From positions 248,001 through 312,000 of the forward strand of contig CAVONB010000015.1 in assembly GCA_963697205.1 (NCBI GenBank): DNA of 64,000 bases. Reading direction: 5' to 3'. This document shows positions 55,730 through 64,000 of this stretch, piece after piece. The notes under the pieces are model-generated. The model did not search any database. It saw nothing but the letters and a program-made list of their open reading frames with translations, and was not told the DNA's origin. Origin of the DNA: CAVONB01 sp963697205 (GTDB lineage: Bacteria > Pseudomonadota > Alphaproteobacteria > Rhizobiales > Hyphomicrobiaceae). Numbering within the stretch: the first letter of the stretch is position 1; each line of letters begins with the position of its first letter. The translations under genes and the position numbers were made by a program.

Positions 55730-55872
55730 GAAAAAGTTGGCCCTCGGCGTGGCGACGGTGACGTGACGGCTTGCAGCGCCTGGTGATCGACCCGAATTTA
55801 GTGCAATTCGCGGCGCGCGCAACGTCGAGGCGTGCCGGGATGACCAATGGACGACGAACCGGGAGGTTTCAG

Positions 55873-56430
55873 ATGGCTGTGGCTACCCTCAGAGGCGTGT
55901 CGCTCGCGGTCGCGGTGGGCCTGCTGGTTCCGGCCGGGGCGGCCGTCGCGCAAGACCTGCCGCGCTGGCGCATCGCGGAGATTTGCGGTCGGGACGCGGG
56001 CTATTGCGAGGAAGCCGAGGCGCGCGCGCGCCAGGTGGTCTCGGGCAGCTGGGTGCTGCTGCCGGCGGCCTACCGGACGGCCTGCCTGGACGAGCTCAAA
56101 TCTCCGTATGACAAGAGCTGGCGGCTCCTCTCGCAATGCCTGGAGGCGCAGACGCTGGCCGGTCTCGACAAGCGCGAGATCAAGACGGCGGACACGCCGG
56201 TGCCGCCCGAGCCCATGACGCAGGCCGCCCCGGCGGCTGTTTCTGCCCCACAGGCAATTGCGCCGCCTCCCGCGGCTCTTGCGCCTTCCGCGCCGGCAGC
56301 GGCGTCCGTACCGTCCTCGCCGCCCGCGCCGCAGGTGCCGCCTGCGTCGCCCTCGCCGGCCGTGGTGGGACCGGGTGCTGCGCCGACCGGTGGAGGAGCG
56401 GCGGCTGGGGCACCGCCGGCGCCGCAGTAA
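55873..56430 (+). CDS. Hypothetical exported protein with Pro/Ala-rich tail
   Basis: The 185-residue protein has a Sec signal peptide (MAVATLRGVSLAVAVGLLVP, cleavage near AVA-QD), a compact region (about 30-110) with four Cys (EICGRDAGYCEEAE, TACLDELKSPYDKSW, LLSQCLEAQ) that could form two disulfides, and a disordered Pro/Ala tail. GGGAGG precedes the ATG. I recognise no family. It converges on the GH114-like gene. Confidence 0.68.
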   Translation: MAVATLRGVSLAVAVGLLVPAGAAVAQDLPRWRIAEICGRDAGYCEEAEARARQVVSGSWVLLPAAYRTACLDELKSPYDKSWRLLSQCLEAQTLAGLDKREIKTADTPVPPEPMTQAAPAAVSAPQAIAPPPAALAPSAPAAASVPSSPPAPQVPPASPSPAVVGPGAAPTGGGAAAGAPPAPQ

Positions 56431-56437
56431 CGCCGAA

Positions 56438-57493
56438 CTATTCGCACGCCGGGCCGTCGGCGAGGTTGGCTGCGCCGGTGTCGGCGAGCGTGGGCTCGCT
56501 GTCGCCGTCCTCCGGGTGCGGTTTGCCGTCGAAGCCGAAGTAGCTCAGCGAACGTGGTCCGAAATAGGGAATGAAGCCGAGGCCTTCGAGCCGTCGGCCG
56601 GCGTCGGGCAGGCGTGCCTTGTCGCGCACGTACTCGACCGCCAGCACGGGCAGGCCGGTGGCGCGCGCGGGGGCCATATTGCGCTCAGCGCGTGCGATGC
56701 GCTCGGGGCTGTTGGGGATGTTGTTGCCCCGGTCGCCGTAGAGCATGTCCTCCTTGCCCTGGCCGTCGATGGCGGCGAGGTAGCGCGGGTCGGAGAGCAG
56801 CTCCTCGCCGTTCTGCGGGACGACCAGGAAATCGGGATTTCGCGATTTCGCCCACATCGATAGTCCCACGACGAAGCCGACCATGTCGTCGGCCGCCTGC
56901 CAGCGTTCCAGGCGCGACCAGTAGAAAATGTCGATGCGGTCGAGCCAGACGCCGTCGAAGCCGGCATCGAGGATGCGGCCGATCAGGGACGCCCGCGTGC
57001 CGTAGACGATCTTCTGCCAGTCGGGGTGCCAATGGCGGACGCGATGGTCGCCTTTCCAGCGGCAGTTGGCCGAGCCGAGCCAATCGGGCGGTGCCTTGTC
57101 CCAGCTCTTGCGCCAGTAGGCGCGGTAGTCCTCGGCTTCGCCGATGTTGACGTACGCAAGCACGATGCGGCGCTTACCGTCGCGCTTCTTCTTCAGCCGT
57201 GCGAGATCTCGCTTGGAGAGCTGGGCGCCGGGATCGGGCGTGCCGGCGTCGACGACGAGGATGTCGGCGTCGGTGGCGGCGAGACGCCGATAGTCGACAT
57301 CCTGCAAGAGGTAGGCCCAAGACCGGGCGGCGGCGAGGGTGGCGCGCGCGGTGGTGCGCGCCGCGTCGGGTGAGGATGAGCGCTTCTGGGCGGTTGCGGG
57401 CGCGGCAGGCAGCAGCGCAACGAGGAGCGCTGCAAGGAGCGCTGCGATATGCGCGGGGCGGCGTGCGAAGATCGAGGGCGCGGGCGGCATCAT
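56438..57493 (-). CDS. GH114-like (MJ1477/TM1410-type) putative glycoside hydrolase, exported
   Basis: The roughly 351-residue protein has a signal peptide (AHIAALLAALLVALLPAAPA) and a TIM-barrel domain resembling endo-alpha-1,4-polygalactosaminidases: WAYLLQDVDYRRL, LAYVNIGEAEDYR, then GFDGVWLDRIDIFYW with the catalytic-type Asp, and FLVVPQNGEEL. Enzymes of this group cut polysaccharides such as galactosaminogalactan-like polymers; the substrate here is not known. Its start overlaps the stop of the upstream dehydrogenase small-subunit gene, so the three minus-strand genes form one unit. Confidence 0.78.
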   Translation of the reverse strand: MMPPAPSIFARRPAHIAALLAALLVALLPAAPATAQKRSSSPDAARTTARATLAAARSWAYLLQDVDYRRLAATDADILVVDAGTPDPGAQLSKRDLARLKKKRDGKRRIVLAYVNIGEAEDYRAYWRKSWDKAPPDWLGSANCRWKGDHRVRHWHPDWQKIVYGTRASLIGRILDAGFDGVWLDRIDIFYWSRLERWQAADDMVGFVVGLSMWAKSRNPDFLVVPQNGEELLSDPRYLAAIDGQGKEDMLYGDRGNNIPNSPERIARAERNMAPARATGLPVLAVEYVRDKARLPDAGRRLEGLGFIPYFGPRSLSYFGFDGKPHPEDGDSEPTLADTGAANLADGPACE

Positions 57494-58081
57494 CCCTTCT
57501 TGGCGTCGTAGCCGGTGAACTCGTCCTGGATCGTATTGCCCTGATACTGCAGCTCGTCGTGGATGCCGATCCTGGTGCGGTAATAGACGTCGCCGACCGA
57601 CCACTTGATGGTGCCGAAGGCGTACTCGCCGGCCTCCTTGGGATTGTCCTCGTTGCGCGAGATGCGCTGCATCAGGCGCTCGCGCTGCCGGGGGCTGATC
57701 TCGAGGAAGCCCTTCTTGAACATGACGCGCGCGAGGCGGTCGATCTCGGCGAGGTCGTCATGCCAGCTTTGGCGCCATTCCGGATCAAGGCTTTCGCCGA
57801 TAAGGCGGTCGAGGTGCGCGGCCACCTTGGCGGCGCGCGCGCCGCCCGATTGCGCGTCGGCCGGGATGATCATCTCGGCGAACTCGTCGAGGACGCGGAA
57901 TTCGCGTTCGGTGAAGAAGCTGCGGCCCTTGCCCGCGGTGGGGCTGCGCGTGGGCAGCGGTGGGGCTGTCGTTTTGGCCGCGCGCTGGGCGAGCGCGCCG
58001 GCCGGCGACAAGGCGAGGCCCGCGGTGGCGGCGGTGCCCCACGAGCATGCGGCGGCGATCGATGGGGGCGGGCGGCGGCAT
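57490..58081 (-). CDS. Gluconate 2-dehydrogenase subunit 3-like protein (frameshift in signal peptide)
   Basis: The mature part (about 140 residues, from FFTEREFRVLDEFAEMIIPA to IQDEFTGYDAKKG) matches the small subunit family that partners FAD-dependent GMC dehydrogenases. The N-terminus starts at ATG 58081 with IDRRRML and a Tat/Sec-like hydrophobic stretch. One extra base near 58043 separates that start from the rest. A downstream start within the open frame (58011) would lose the signal. The start codon overlaps the stop of the dehydrogenase gene (TAATG). Confidence 0.78.
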
Positions 58082-59881
58082 TACAGGTTGCCTCGCTTGA
58101 GCTCTTCGGCCAGGTGATCGCAGGCCCGCCAGGCAAGGGCCATGATCGTCCACGTCGGGTTCTGGGAGGCGGCGGAGACGAAAGACGCGCCGTCGACGAC
58201 GTACAGGTTCTTCACGTCGTGGGCGCGGCAGAAGGGGTCGAGGACACTGGTTTTGGGATCGGTGCCCATGCGCGCGGTCCCGACCTCGTGGACGGAGGAG
58301 CCTTCGACGAGGGGATCGGACTGCGATCTTGGTGATTTCCAGGCCGGCGGCCTTGTAGATCTCTTCCATGGCCGCCGTCATGTCGAGGCACATTTTCTTC
58401 TCGTTGTCGCCGTAGCGGAACGAGAAGCGCAAGACCGGCAGGCCGTGCGCGTCCTTGATGGCAGGGTCGAGCTCGACCTTGTTTTCGTATCGCGGCAGGA
58501 CCTCGCCCAGCCCGTACATGTAGACGTAGGCGCCAGCGTGCTCGCGGACGGTCTTCTTGTAGCCGGCGCCGAAGCCCTTTCGCAGGATGGCCTGCTCGGG
58601 GAAGAGCTCCTGGCCAGAGGAGCCTTCGAGGCCGTAGCCGCGAATGAAGCCATTCGCCTTCGATTTTGCGTCGAGGTTGCGGAAGCGGGGAACGTAGAAG
58701 CCGCCGGCGCGGCCGTCCTCGTTGCGGCGCTCGCCGCCGATGCGGTCCTTGTAAATGCCCTCGATGCGGGGCCCGAGGACGTGCTCTGCGAGATTGTGGC
58801 CGAGGTGGCCGGAGGAATTTGCAAGGCCTGTGGGGAAGAGGCGCGACTTCGACTGCAACAGGATGCGGGTCAATTCCAGCGTCGAGGCGCCCAGCACGAC
58901 GACGCGAGCCTTGGCTGCGTAGGACCTGCGCGTGACGTTGTCGAGGAAGGCGACGCCCGTCGCCTTGCCCGTCGCGGGATCGAGCGTGACCTCGTGGACG
59001 ACGGCATCGGTACGCACGGTGAGGCGACCGGTGTCGAGGGCAGGATATATGAGGCCGGTGGGGCTGTCGAAGGCGGCGTGGATGTCACAGCCGCCGACGC
59101 GGCGGAAGCACGAGCCGCGGCCGAGGCAGCGCGAGCGGTACTTGTTGTGGGCGAGGCCGTCGGTGGTGACGCCCAGGCGGAAGGGGGTGAGGACCTGGCC
59201 GCGGCCGGCGATGCGGTCGCGGATGTGGACTTCAGCGGCGTTGAGCTTGATCGGCCGCTGGTAGATTGAATCCGGCAGCCACGGCAGGTTCTCGGTAACA
59301 CCGGAAATGCCGAGGTAGCGGTCGACCTTGTCGTAATAGGGCGCGACGTCGGCGTAGGCGATCGGCCAGTCGTCGCCGTAGCCGTCGCGGGAGGCGGCTT
59401 TGAAGTCGTAGTCGGATAAGCGCAGTGCGAGACGGCCCCAGACGTTGGTCTTGCCACCCAGCGCGCGGCTTCGCACCCAGGAAAACTTCGTGCCCGTGTA
59501 GGGATGCTCGTGCTCGTTGACGAACAGGTCCTTCGTGTAGTCGGGGCCCTCGCCGAGCTGCTGCCAGCTCTGCAGGTTGGCGTAGCGGCCGAACGGCTTG
59601 CCGTAGGGCGGGGTGTGCTTCTTGTAGTCGGACTCGTCGAGCACCCGGTAGCTCGGCGGCAGCTTGCCGAAGCGGGGATGCTCGTAGGGCATCTCCATCG
59701 ATTTCAGGGTCTGGGTGGTGTCGACCTGCCGACCGGCCTCCAGCATCAACACGTTCAAGCCGTGCAGCGTCAGCGCGTGGGCCGCCATGCCGCCCGCCGC
59801 GCCGGAGCCGACGACGATGACGTCATAGGTCTTGGTGAGATCGACCGTTGCCGGATCCGGCAATTCCGGCGCAGCTTCCAT
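58081..59881 (-). pseudogene. GMC family FAD-dependent dehydrogenase, gluconate 2-dehydrogenase large-subunit type (one frameshift)
   Basis: The product is a 599-residue oxidoreductase with an N-terminal FAD site (YDVIVVGSGAAGGMAAHAL, about residues 19-37), a central substrate domain, and the GMC C-terminal region (HEVGTARMGTDPKTSV, then QNPTWTIMALAWRACDHL) with the active-site His/Asn pair. Such enzymes oxidise sugars or alcohols in the periplasm together with a small subunit and a cytochrome c; no cytochrome gene is attached here. One extra base near 58323 shifts the frame 80 codons before the end. Confidence 0.86.
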
Positions 59882-60028
59882 TGGCCTTCAGCCCCCCAAC
59901 TCGCACAACACGCCACGCGACCAGCGTTGCTGCCCGGCATTCGTCTTGGGACAGTGTAGGCGAGGTGGTGCGCCAACCCAAGAGGCAGGACCGGTTTGAA
60001 GCGGGAGGCTGATTGCCGCGAATGGTGT

Positions 60029-60953
60029 TCACGTGTCGGTGTGGTCCAGCAGACACTGGCGGAAGAAGCGGATCATGTGGCCGACGACGAGCTTGTAGGT
60101 GTCGGGATTGCGCGGCTCGTAGACATCGACGTGGCTGGCGCCGGGCAGCACGATCAACTCCTTGGGGGCGCCGGCCTTCGCATAGATGCTCTCGGCCTCA
60201 GTGATCGGCACCATCATGTCGCGCTCGGCGTGGATGAAAAGGACGGGACGCGGGGCGATCAGATGGACGACATCCTCCGGCACGAAGCGCTGGGCGTGGT
60301 CGAAGTTCTCCATCGGGTAGCCCTCCGGATATTTGTCCGCGACCTTGTACATGGTCTGGATGGCATCGCGATCGGCGCTGCCGGAGGGGAGCAGATCGCC
60401 GTAGGGGATGCGCTCGGAGTTCGCCGGTCATCACGCGGCGGATGCGGTCCTTCTTCAGCCGGTCCTCGAAGTCGAGGTTGTCGCCCCAGGAGCGCTTGGA
60501 GCGGAAGGAGCGACCGCAGTTGGCGGGTGAGCCGACCGAGACGGCGCAGGCGACGCCGGGATCGTAGGCGGCGGCCACGATCACGGTGGAGCCGCCGAAG
60601 CTCGTGCCGTAGAGGCCGATGCGGGCCGGGTCGACGTCGGGGCGCTGGCGCAGGTAGATCAGCGCGCTCTCGATGTCGGTGACCTGATCGGTGGGCTTGT
60701 TCTTCAGGCGCACGCCCTCGCTGTCCCCAAAGCCGCGGTGGTAGAAATCCAGCGTGTTGAAGCCGGCGGCCGTGAGGTCACGGACGTAGGCCGGCATGTA
60801 GATCTCCTTGCGGCCGGTGTAGCCGTGGACGCAGATGATGGTCGGGGCGCGGCTGCCCGGGCGTGGGTGTGTGGCCGGGGTGAAGGTGCCGGCGAGCTTC
60901 AGGCCGTCGGCATAGAAGTGTACGGCCTCGGCCTTGGCGGGGCTGGTGGTCAT
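60029..60953 (-). pseudogene. Alpha/beta hydrolase (one frameshift)
   Basis: The roughly 307-residue hydrolase has the oxyanion segment ICVHGYTGRKEIYMPAYV, the nucleophile elbow GLYGTSFGGSTV with its Ser, an acid in HAERDMMVPITEAE, and the His in PGASHVDVYEP. This resembles DUF/peptidase S15-like acyl hydrolases. GGGAGAGCGCG precedes the ATG at 60953. One extra base near 60419 breaks the frame between TGE and SERIPYG. The substrate is unknown. Confidence 0.83.
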
Positions 60954-61181
60954 CGCGCTCTCCCTGGTCGGCGGCGCTGTCGCGGGCCGCCGTTCACGTT
61001 TGCGACGATACACGAGAGGGGGCGCGGGAAAACCGGCGCCAGAGCGCGGCGGTCATGCTGATCGGGGCGGATTGGGGTTGGCTCGGGGCTGGCGGCGGCT
61101 CGGGCATTGCCGAACGGGGTTCAGGCCCTATGATGCTGCGGGGCGTAGGCGCCCTGCCGCAGAGAGAACCGGAGCCCTTCC

Positions 61182-61919
61182 ATGCCTGTCACCGCGACCC
61201 CCGCCATTGTCGCCGAGCTTGCGCCTACGGGCGTTCTCAAGGCGGGCATCAATCTTTCGAACTTCCTGCTGGTGACGGGCAAGAGCCCGACGGGTGATCC
61301 GGTCGGTGTGGGGCCGGACATGGCGCGGGCGATCGCGGACCGGCTCGGCGTGCCGGTGTCCTATCGCACGTATCCCTCTCCCGGCGTGCTGGCCGACAAG
61401 GTCGACACGGGCGAGTGGGACATCTGCACGATCGGGGCGGAGCCGCAGCGTGCGGAGACGATCGCGTTTTCGGCGGCATACGTGGAGATCGAGGCGACGT
61501 ACCTCGTGCCGGTGGGCTCGCCGATTAAGACGCTTGCGGAGGTCGACAGGCCGGGTCATCGGATCGCGGTGACTGGCCGGGCGGCCTACGGGCTTTGGCT
61601 GGAGCGCAATATCAAGCAAGCCGAGCTGGTCAGGACCGACACGATCGACGGTGCCTACGACGCTTTCGTGGATGGCAAGCTGGAGGCGCTGGCGGGCCTG
61701 AAGCCGCGGCTCCTGGAGGACCAGGCGAAGCAAGCGGGCTCGATCATCCTCGCGGGTCAGTTCACGGCCGTGCAACAGGCGATCGGGACGTCGCGCAGGA
61801 ACGGGGCCGGGGCCCAGTTTATCGCGCAATTCGTCGAGGAGGCGAAGGCGACGGGTCTGGTTGCGGGTCTGATCGCCAAGCACGACGTCAAGGGTCTCTC
61901 GGTGGCCGCGTCCGCGTAG
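61182..61919 (+). CDS. Family 3 solute-binding protein without signal peptide
   Basis: The 245-residue protein has the bilobed fold of amino-acid-binding proteins (SBP_bac_3): VLKAGINLSNFLLV, VGPDMARAIADRLGVPV, then AFVDGKLEALAGLKP. It starts MPVTATPAIVAELAPTG with no hydrophobic signal. No transporter genes are adjacent. It may therefore act in the cytoplasm, as some bacterial periplasmic-binding-fold enzymes or sensors do. Confidence 0.82.
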   Translation: MPVTATPAIVAELAPTGVLKAGINLSNFLLVTGKSPTGDPVGVGPDMARAIADRLGVPVSYRTYPSPGVLADKVDTGEWDICTIGAEPQRAETIAFSAAYVEIEATYLVPVGSPIKTLAEVDRPGHRIAVTGRAAYGLWLERNIKQAELVRTDTIDGAYDAFVDGKLEALAGLKPRLLEDQAKQAGSIILAGQFTAVQQAIGTSRRNGAGAQFIAQFVEEAKATGLVAGLIAKHDVKGLSVAASA

Positions 61920-62036
61920 ATCCCAGCCCTGGGGCGCCCGGACAAGCGTCCGTTGACGAGTCATCCGGTAGCACTTCCTTTACTCGCCTCTGGCACCGTC
62001 GGCAGCCGAGATGACCGGATGCGCGAGGAGGTCCAG

Positions 62037-62858
62037 ATGCGGAGCCCGGATTGGCGTGAGTTCACCCACGCCGGCCTGACTGCCGTGATGGCGGTGCTGG
62101 CCGTGACGATCGTGGCCTGGCCGGCCGAGGCGAAGAAGCGGGGTGGTCACGGCGCGGCAGCGTCCGGGGTCGCAGCCGGTGTCGCGGGCGCGCGCATCAT
62201 CAACCGGGCGAATGCCGAGGAGCCGCAGACGGCGCAGCCGACGGCGGCGGACGCCGGGCAGAACGCTGCGGAGGCGATCGAGGGGGCGGCAGCGAAGGCT
62301 GCCACCGAGAAGGCGGACGACAAGTCCGAGGCCGCACCGGGAGCCGCGGCTGCTGCCAGCGACCTGCCGAAGGCCAAAATGGGCAATCCGCCGACTTCGG
62401 TGCGGCAGACGTCCTACGGCCAGTCGGGCAAGACGGCGCGTCCGGGCTCTTTGGCCGGCGAGACCACGCTGCCGGTTCCGAAATGGATGACCGTCACTTG
62501 CGAAGCCGGCTGTGTCGGGGCGCCCGGGCAGGCGGTGCTGGACCAGCCGATCGATCCGGGGGTGCACGTGGCGCGGCAGTCTGTCGAGGTGATGAAGCTG
62601 GAGAGCGCGACGTCGACCATCGTGTGCATGGGCGGCTGCTACGGCGTGCCGCAGCAGATCGCGGGTCTGCCCGGCGGCGTGGTGGCCGGCGATCTCATAG
62701 TGCGGACGGCCGACGGCGAGGGCAAAACGCTGACCGGCAAGCAGTCCGGCGCGTGGATGGTCCGCATCAATCGTGATCGCGGCGAGGAGACGGCGGCTGA
62801 ACCGGCGGCTGCCCCGATGGCCGAGCCGGCGCCGGGCACGGCATCCGAAGCGCAATAG
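62037..62858 (+). CDS. Hypothetical exported protein with duplicated Cys-x2-GC motif
   Basis: I do not recognise this 273-residue protein. It has a hydrophobic signal segment (about 12-32, TAVMAVLAVTIVAWPAEA), an Ala/Glu-rich linker (about 40-125), and a C-terminal domain with a twofold motif, CEAGCVGAPGQ and later CMGGCYGVPQQ, suggesting an internal duplication or a Cys-based site. GAGGAGGTCCAG precedes the ATG at 62037. A strong terminator follows. Confidence 0.65.
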   Translation: MRSPDWREFTHAGLTAVMAVLAVTIVAWPAEAKKRGGHGAAASGVAAGVAGARIINRANAEEPQTAQPTAADAGQNAAEAIEGAAAKAATEKADDKSEAAPGAAAAASDLPKAKMGNPPTSVRQTSYGQSGKTARPGSLAGETTLPVPKWMTVTCEAGCVGAPGQAVLDQPIDPGVHVARQSVEVMKLESATSTIVCMGGCYGVPQQIAGLPGGVVAGDLIVRTADGEGKTLTGKQSGAWMVRINRDRGEETAAEPAAAPMAEPAPGTASEAQ

Positions 62859-62914
62859 TGCGGCGGCGCGTCGATGCCGGCGACGGCTGATCGGCGCGGC
62901 ATGAGACGAAATTG

Positions 62915-62950
62915 AAAGGCCCGGAAAGGTTGTGCGTCCGGGCCTTTTCT
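62915..62950 (+). terminator. Rho-independent terminator
   Basis: AAAGGCCCGGA (62915-62925) pairs with TCCGGGCCTTT (62937-62947), followed by TTCTTCG. It lies between the converging exported-protein and aminotransferase genes. Confidence 0.85.
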
Positions 62951-62994
62951 TCGTTCGATTTCTGCGGCGCGGCGCCTTCAGCGTGCGAGCGTCC

Positions 62995-64000
62995 TTACGC
63001 TGCGCGGCCGGTCTTTGCCGCTGCCGCGCGCTGCTCGGCGAGATAGGCCATGGCGGCCTGGACGCCACCGGTCTTATGGGGAACGCCAGCTAGCCCCAGG
63101 CTCATCTCGACGCCGGCGATGGCGGCCAGCACCGTCAGGTCGTTGGTGTCGCCGAGGTGGCCGATGCGGAAGACCTTGCCGGCGACCTTGCCGAGGCCGG
63201 TGCCGAGCGACACGTCATAGTTGTCGAGGACGACTTTGCGGAATGCGTCGGCGTCCATGCCGGCGGGCATGAGGATCGCGGTCACCGTCGAAGAGCAGTG
63301 ATCGGGCTCGCGGCAGAGGATCTCGAGGCCCCAGGCTTTCACGGCGCGGCGGGTGGCCTCGCCCAAGCGGCGGTGGCGGGCGAAGGCGTTCTCCAGGCCT
63401 TCCTCCTGCAGCAGATTGCAGGCCTCGATCAGGCCGTAGAGCATGGCAATGGCCGGCGTGTAGGGGAAGAAGCCGGTGGCGTTGGACGCGGCCATCGCTT
63501 CCCACGAGAAATAGGCGCGGGGCAGCTTGGCGGTCTTGGCGGCGGCGAGCGCCTTGTCGCTGACGCCGTTGAAGGCCATGCCCGGCGGCAGCATCAGGCC
63601 CTTCTGGGCGCCGGCAATTGTCACGTCCACGCCCCAGCCGTCGTGCTGGTAGTCCATGGAGCCCAGCGAGGAAATGGTGTCGACCATCAACAGGGCGGGA
63701 TGGCCGGCGGCGTCGATCGCCTTGCGGACGGCGGCGACATCGGTGACGCAGCCGGTGGCGGTCTCGTTGTGGACGATGCAGACTGCCTTGATGGCGTGGC
63801 CCTTGTCGTCCTTCAGCCGCGCTTCGATCTCGGCCGGGCGGGCGCCGGTGCGCCAGTCGGTGGCGATGAGTTCGGGCACGAGACCCAGGCGGTTGGCAAC
63901 GTTCTGCCAGAGCGTCGCAAACTGACCGGTTTCGACCATCAGCACGTGGTCACCGGGCGAGAGCGTGTTGGCAAGCGCGGCTTCCCAGGCGCCAGTGCCG
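62995..64000 (-). CDS. Serine-glyoxylate aminotransferase-like class V aminotransferase (5' end outside window)
   Basis: The visible 334 residues are the C-terminal majority of a PLP-dependent class V aminotransferase. The PLP-binding Lys is in TIAGAQKGLMLPPG, and VDTISSLGSMDYQHDGWGVD, SNATGFFPYTPAIAMLYG and GKVFRIGHLGD are typical of serine-glyoxylate/alanine-glyoxylate enzymes. In methylotrophs this enzyme drives the serine cycle; in others it works in glyoxylate and serine metabolism. The start codon and any serine-cycle neighbours lie beyond the window edge. Confidence 0.87.
   Translation of the reverse strand, partial: GTGAWEAALANTLSPGDHVLMVETGQFATLWQNVANRLGLVPELIATDWRTGARPAEIEARLKDDKGHAIKAVCIVHNETATGCVTDVAAVRKAIDAAGHPALLMVDTISSLGSMDYQHDGWGVDVTIAGAQKGLMLPPGMAFNGVSDKALAAAKTAKLPRAYFSWEAMAASNATGFFPYTPAIAMLYGLIEACNLLQEEGLENAFARHRRLGEATRRAVKAWGLEILCREPDHCSSTVTAILMPAGMDADAFRKVVLDNYDVSLGTGLGKVAGKVFRIGHLGDTNDLTVLAAIAGVEMSLGLAGVPHKTGGVQAAMAYLAEQRAAAAKTGRAA

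Overview
The window is about 64 kb of high-GC bacterial DNA. It looks alphaproteobacterial, most likely Hyphomicrobiales. Supporting signs are the complete ccoNOQP-ccoGHIS cluster behind a FixK/FNR-type box, CMP-KDO synthetase, a CycM-like membrane cytochrome c, map next to radC, and an exosortase E/VPEID pair. A partial serine-glyoxylate aminotransferase at the right edge would fit a serine-cycle methylotroph, but this is only a hint. I found no tRNA, rRNA, CRISPR array, prophage or replication origin.

Layout. 0.1-3.8 kb: a universal stress protein, a short-chain dehydrogenase, a flavin-dependent monooxygenase and a hypothetical gene. 3.9-12.8 kb (minus strand): a Yej-type oligopeptide ABC transporter operon with two consecutive solute-binding proteins, two permeases and a double ATPase, followed by a 2-hydroxyacid dehydrogenase. 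13-22 kb: a membrane cytochrome c, then kdsB, pheA, an orphan fumarase-type beta subunit, rpmI-rplT, and pheS-pheT with a membrane protein gene between them. 22-30 kb: cbb3 oxidase and its assembly genes. 30.2-31.4 kb: an intact IS3-family element with a 4-bp target duplication. 31.4-34.4 kb: a DUF2189 membrane protein with its own FixK/FNR-like box, then a 57-residue VPEID-CTERM protein and its exosortase E/CPBP-protease fusion. 34.5-41 kb: an outer-membrane barrel protein, a methyltransferase, a polytopic membrane protein, rimO and a membrane-linked nuclease. 41-50 kb: acyl-CoA ligases, nitroreductase, enoyl-CoA hydratase, 3-hydroxyacyl-CoA dehydrogenase and an AbrB-type membrane protein, which together look like a beta-oxidation or aromatic-acid route. 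50-52 kb: two adjacent genes sharing an Asn/Gln-rich repeat, the second fused to RTX calcium-binding repeats. This pair is the best candidate for an undescribed system. 52-64 kb: a PRMT-like methyltransferase, radC, map, a GH114-like/GMC dehydrogenase group, an alpha/beta hydrolase, a solute-binding protein without a signal peptide, a secreted protein with a duplicated Cys motif, and the partial aminotransferase.

A striking property of the sequence as supplied is a set of about 40 single-base frameshifts, nearly all +1. They are concentrated in the yej operon, with a few in rimO, an acyl-CoA ligase, nitroreductase, GMC dehydrogenase, its small subunit, a hydrolase and the RTX gene. The encoded protein sequence is otherwise well conserved across each break. 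I therefore annotate these loci at full span and regard sequencing or assembly error as more likely than decay. Many long reading frames opposite real genes are GC-driven shadows and are left out.
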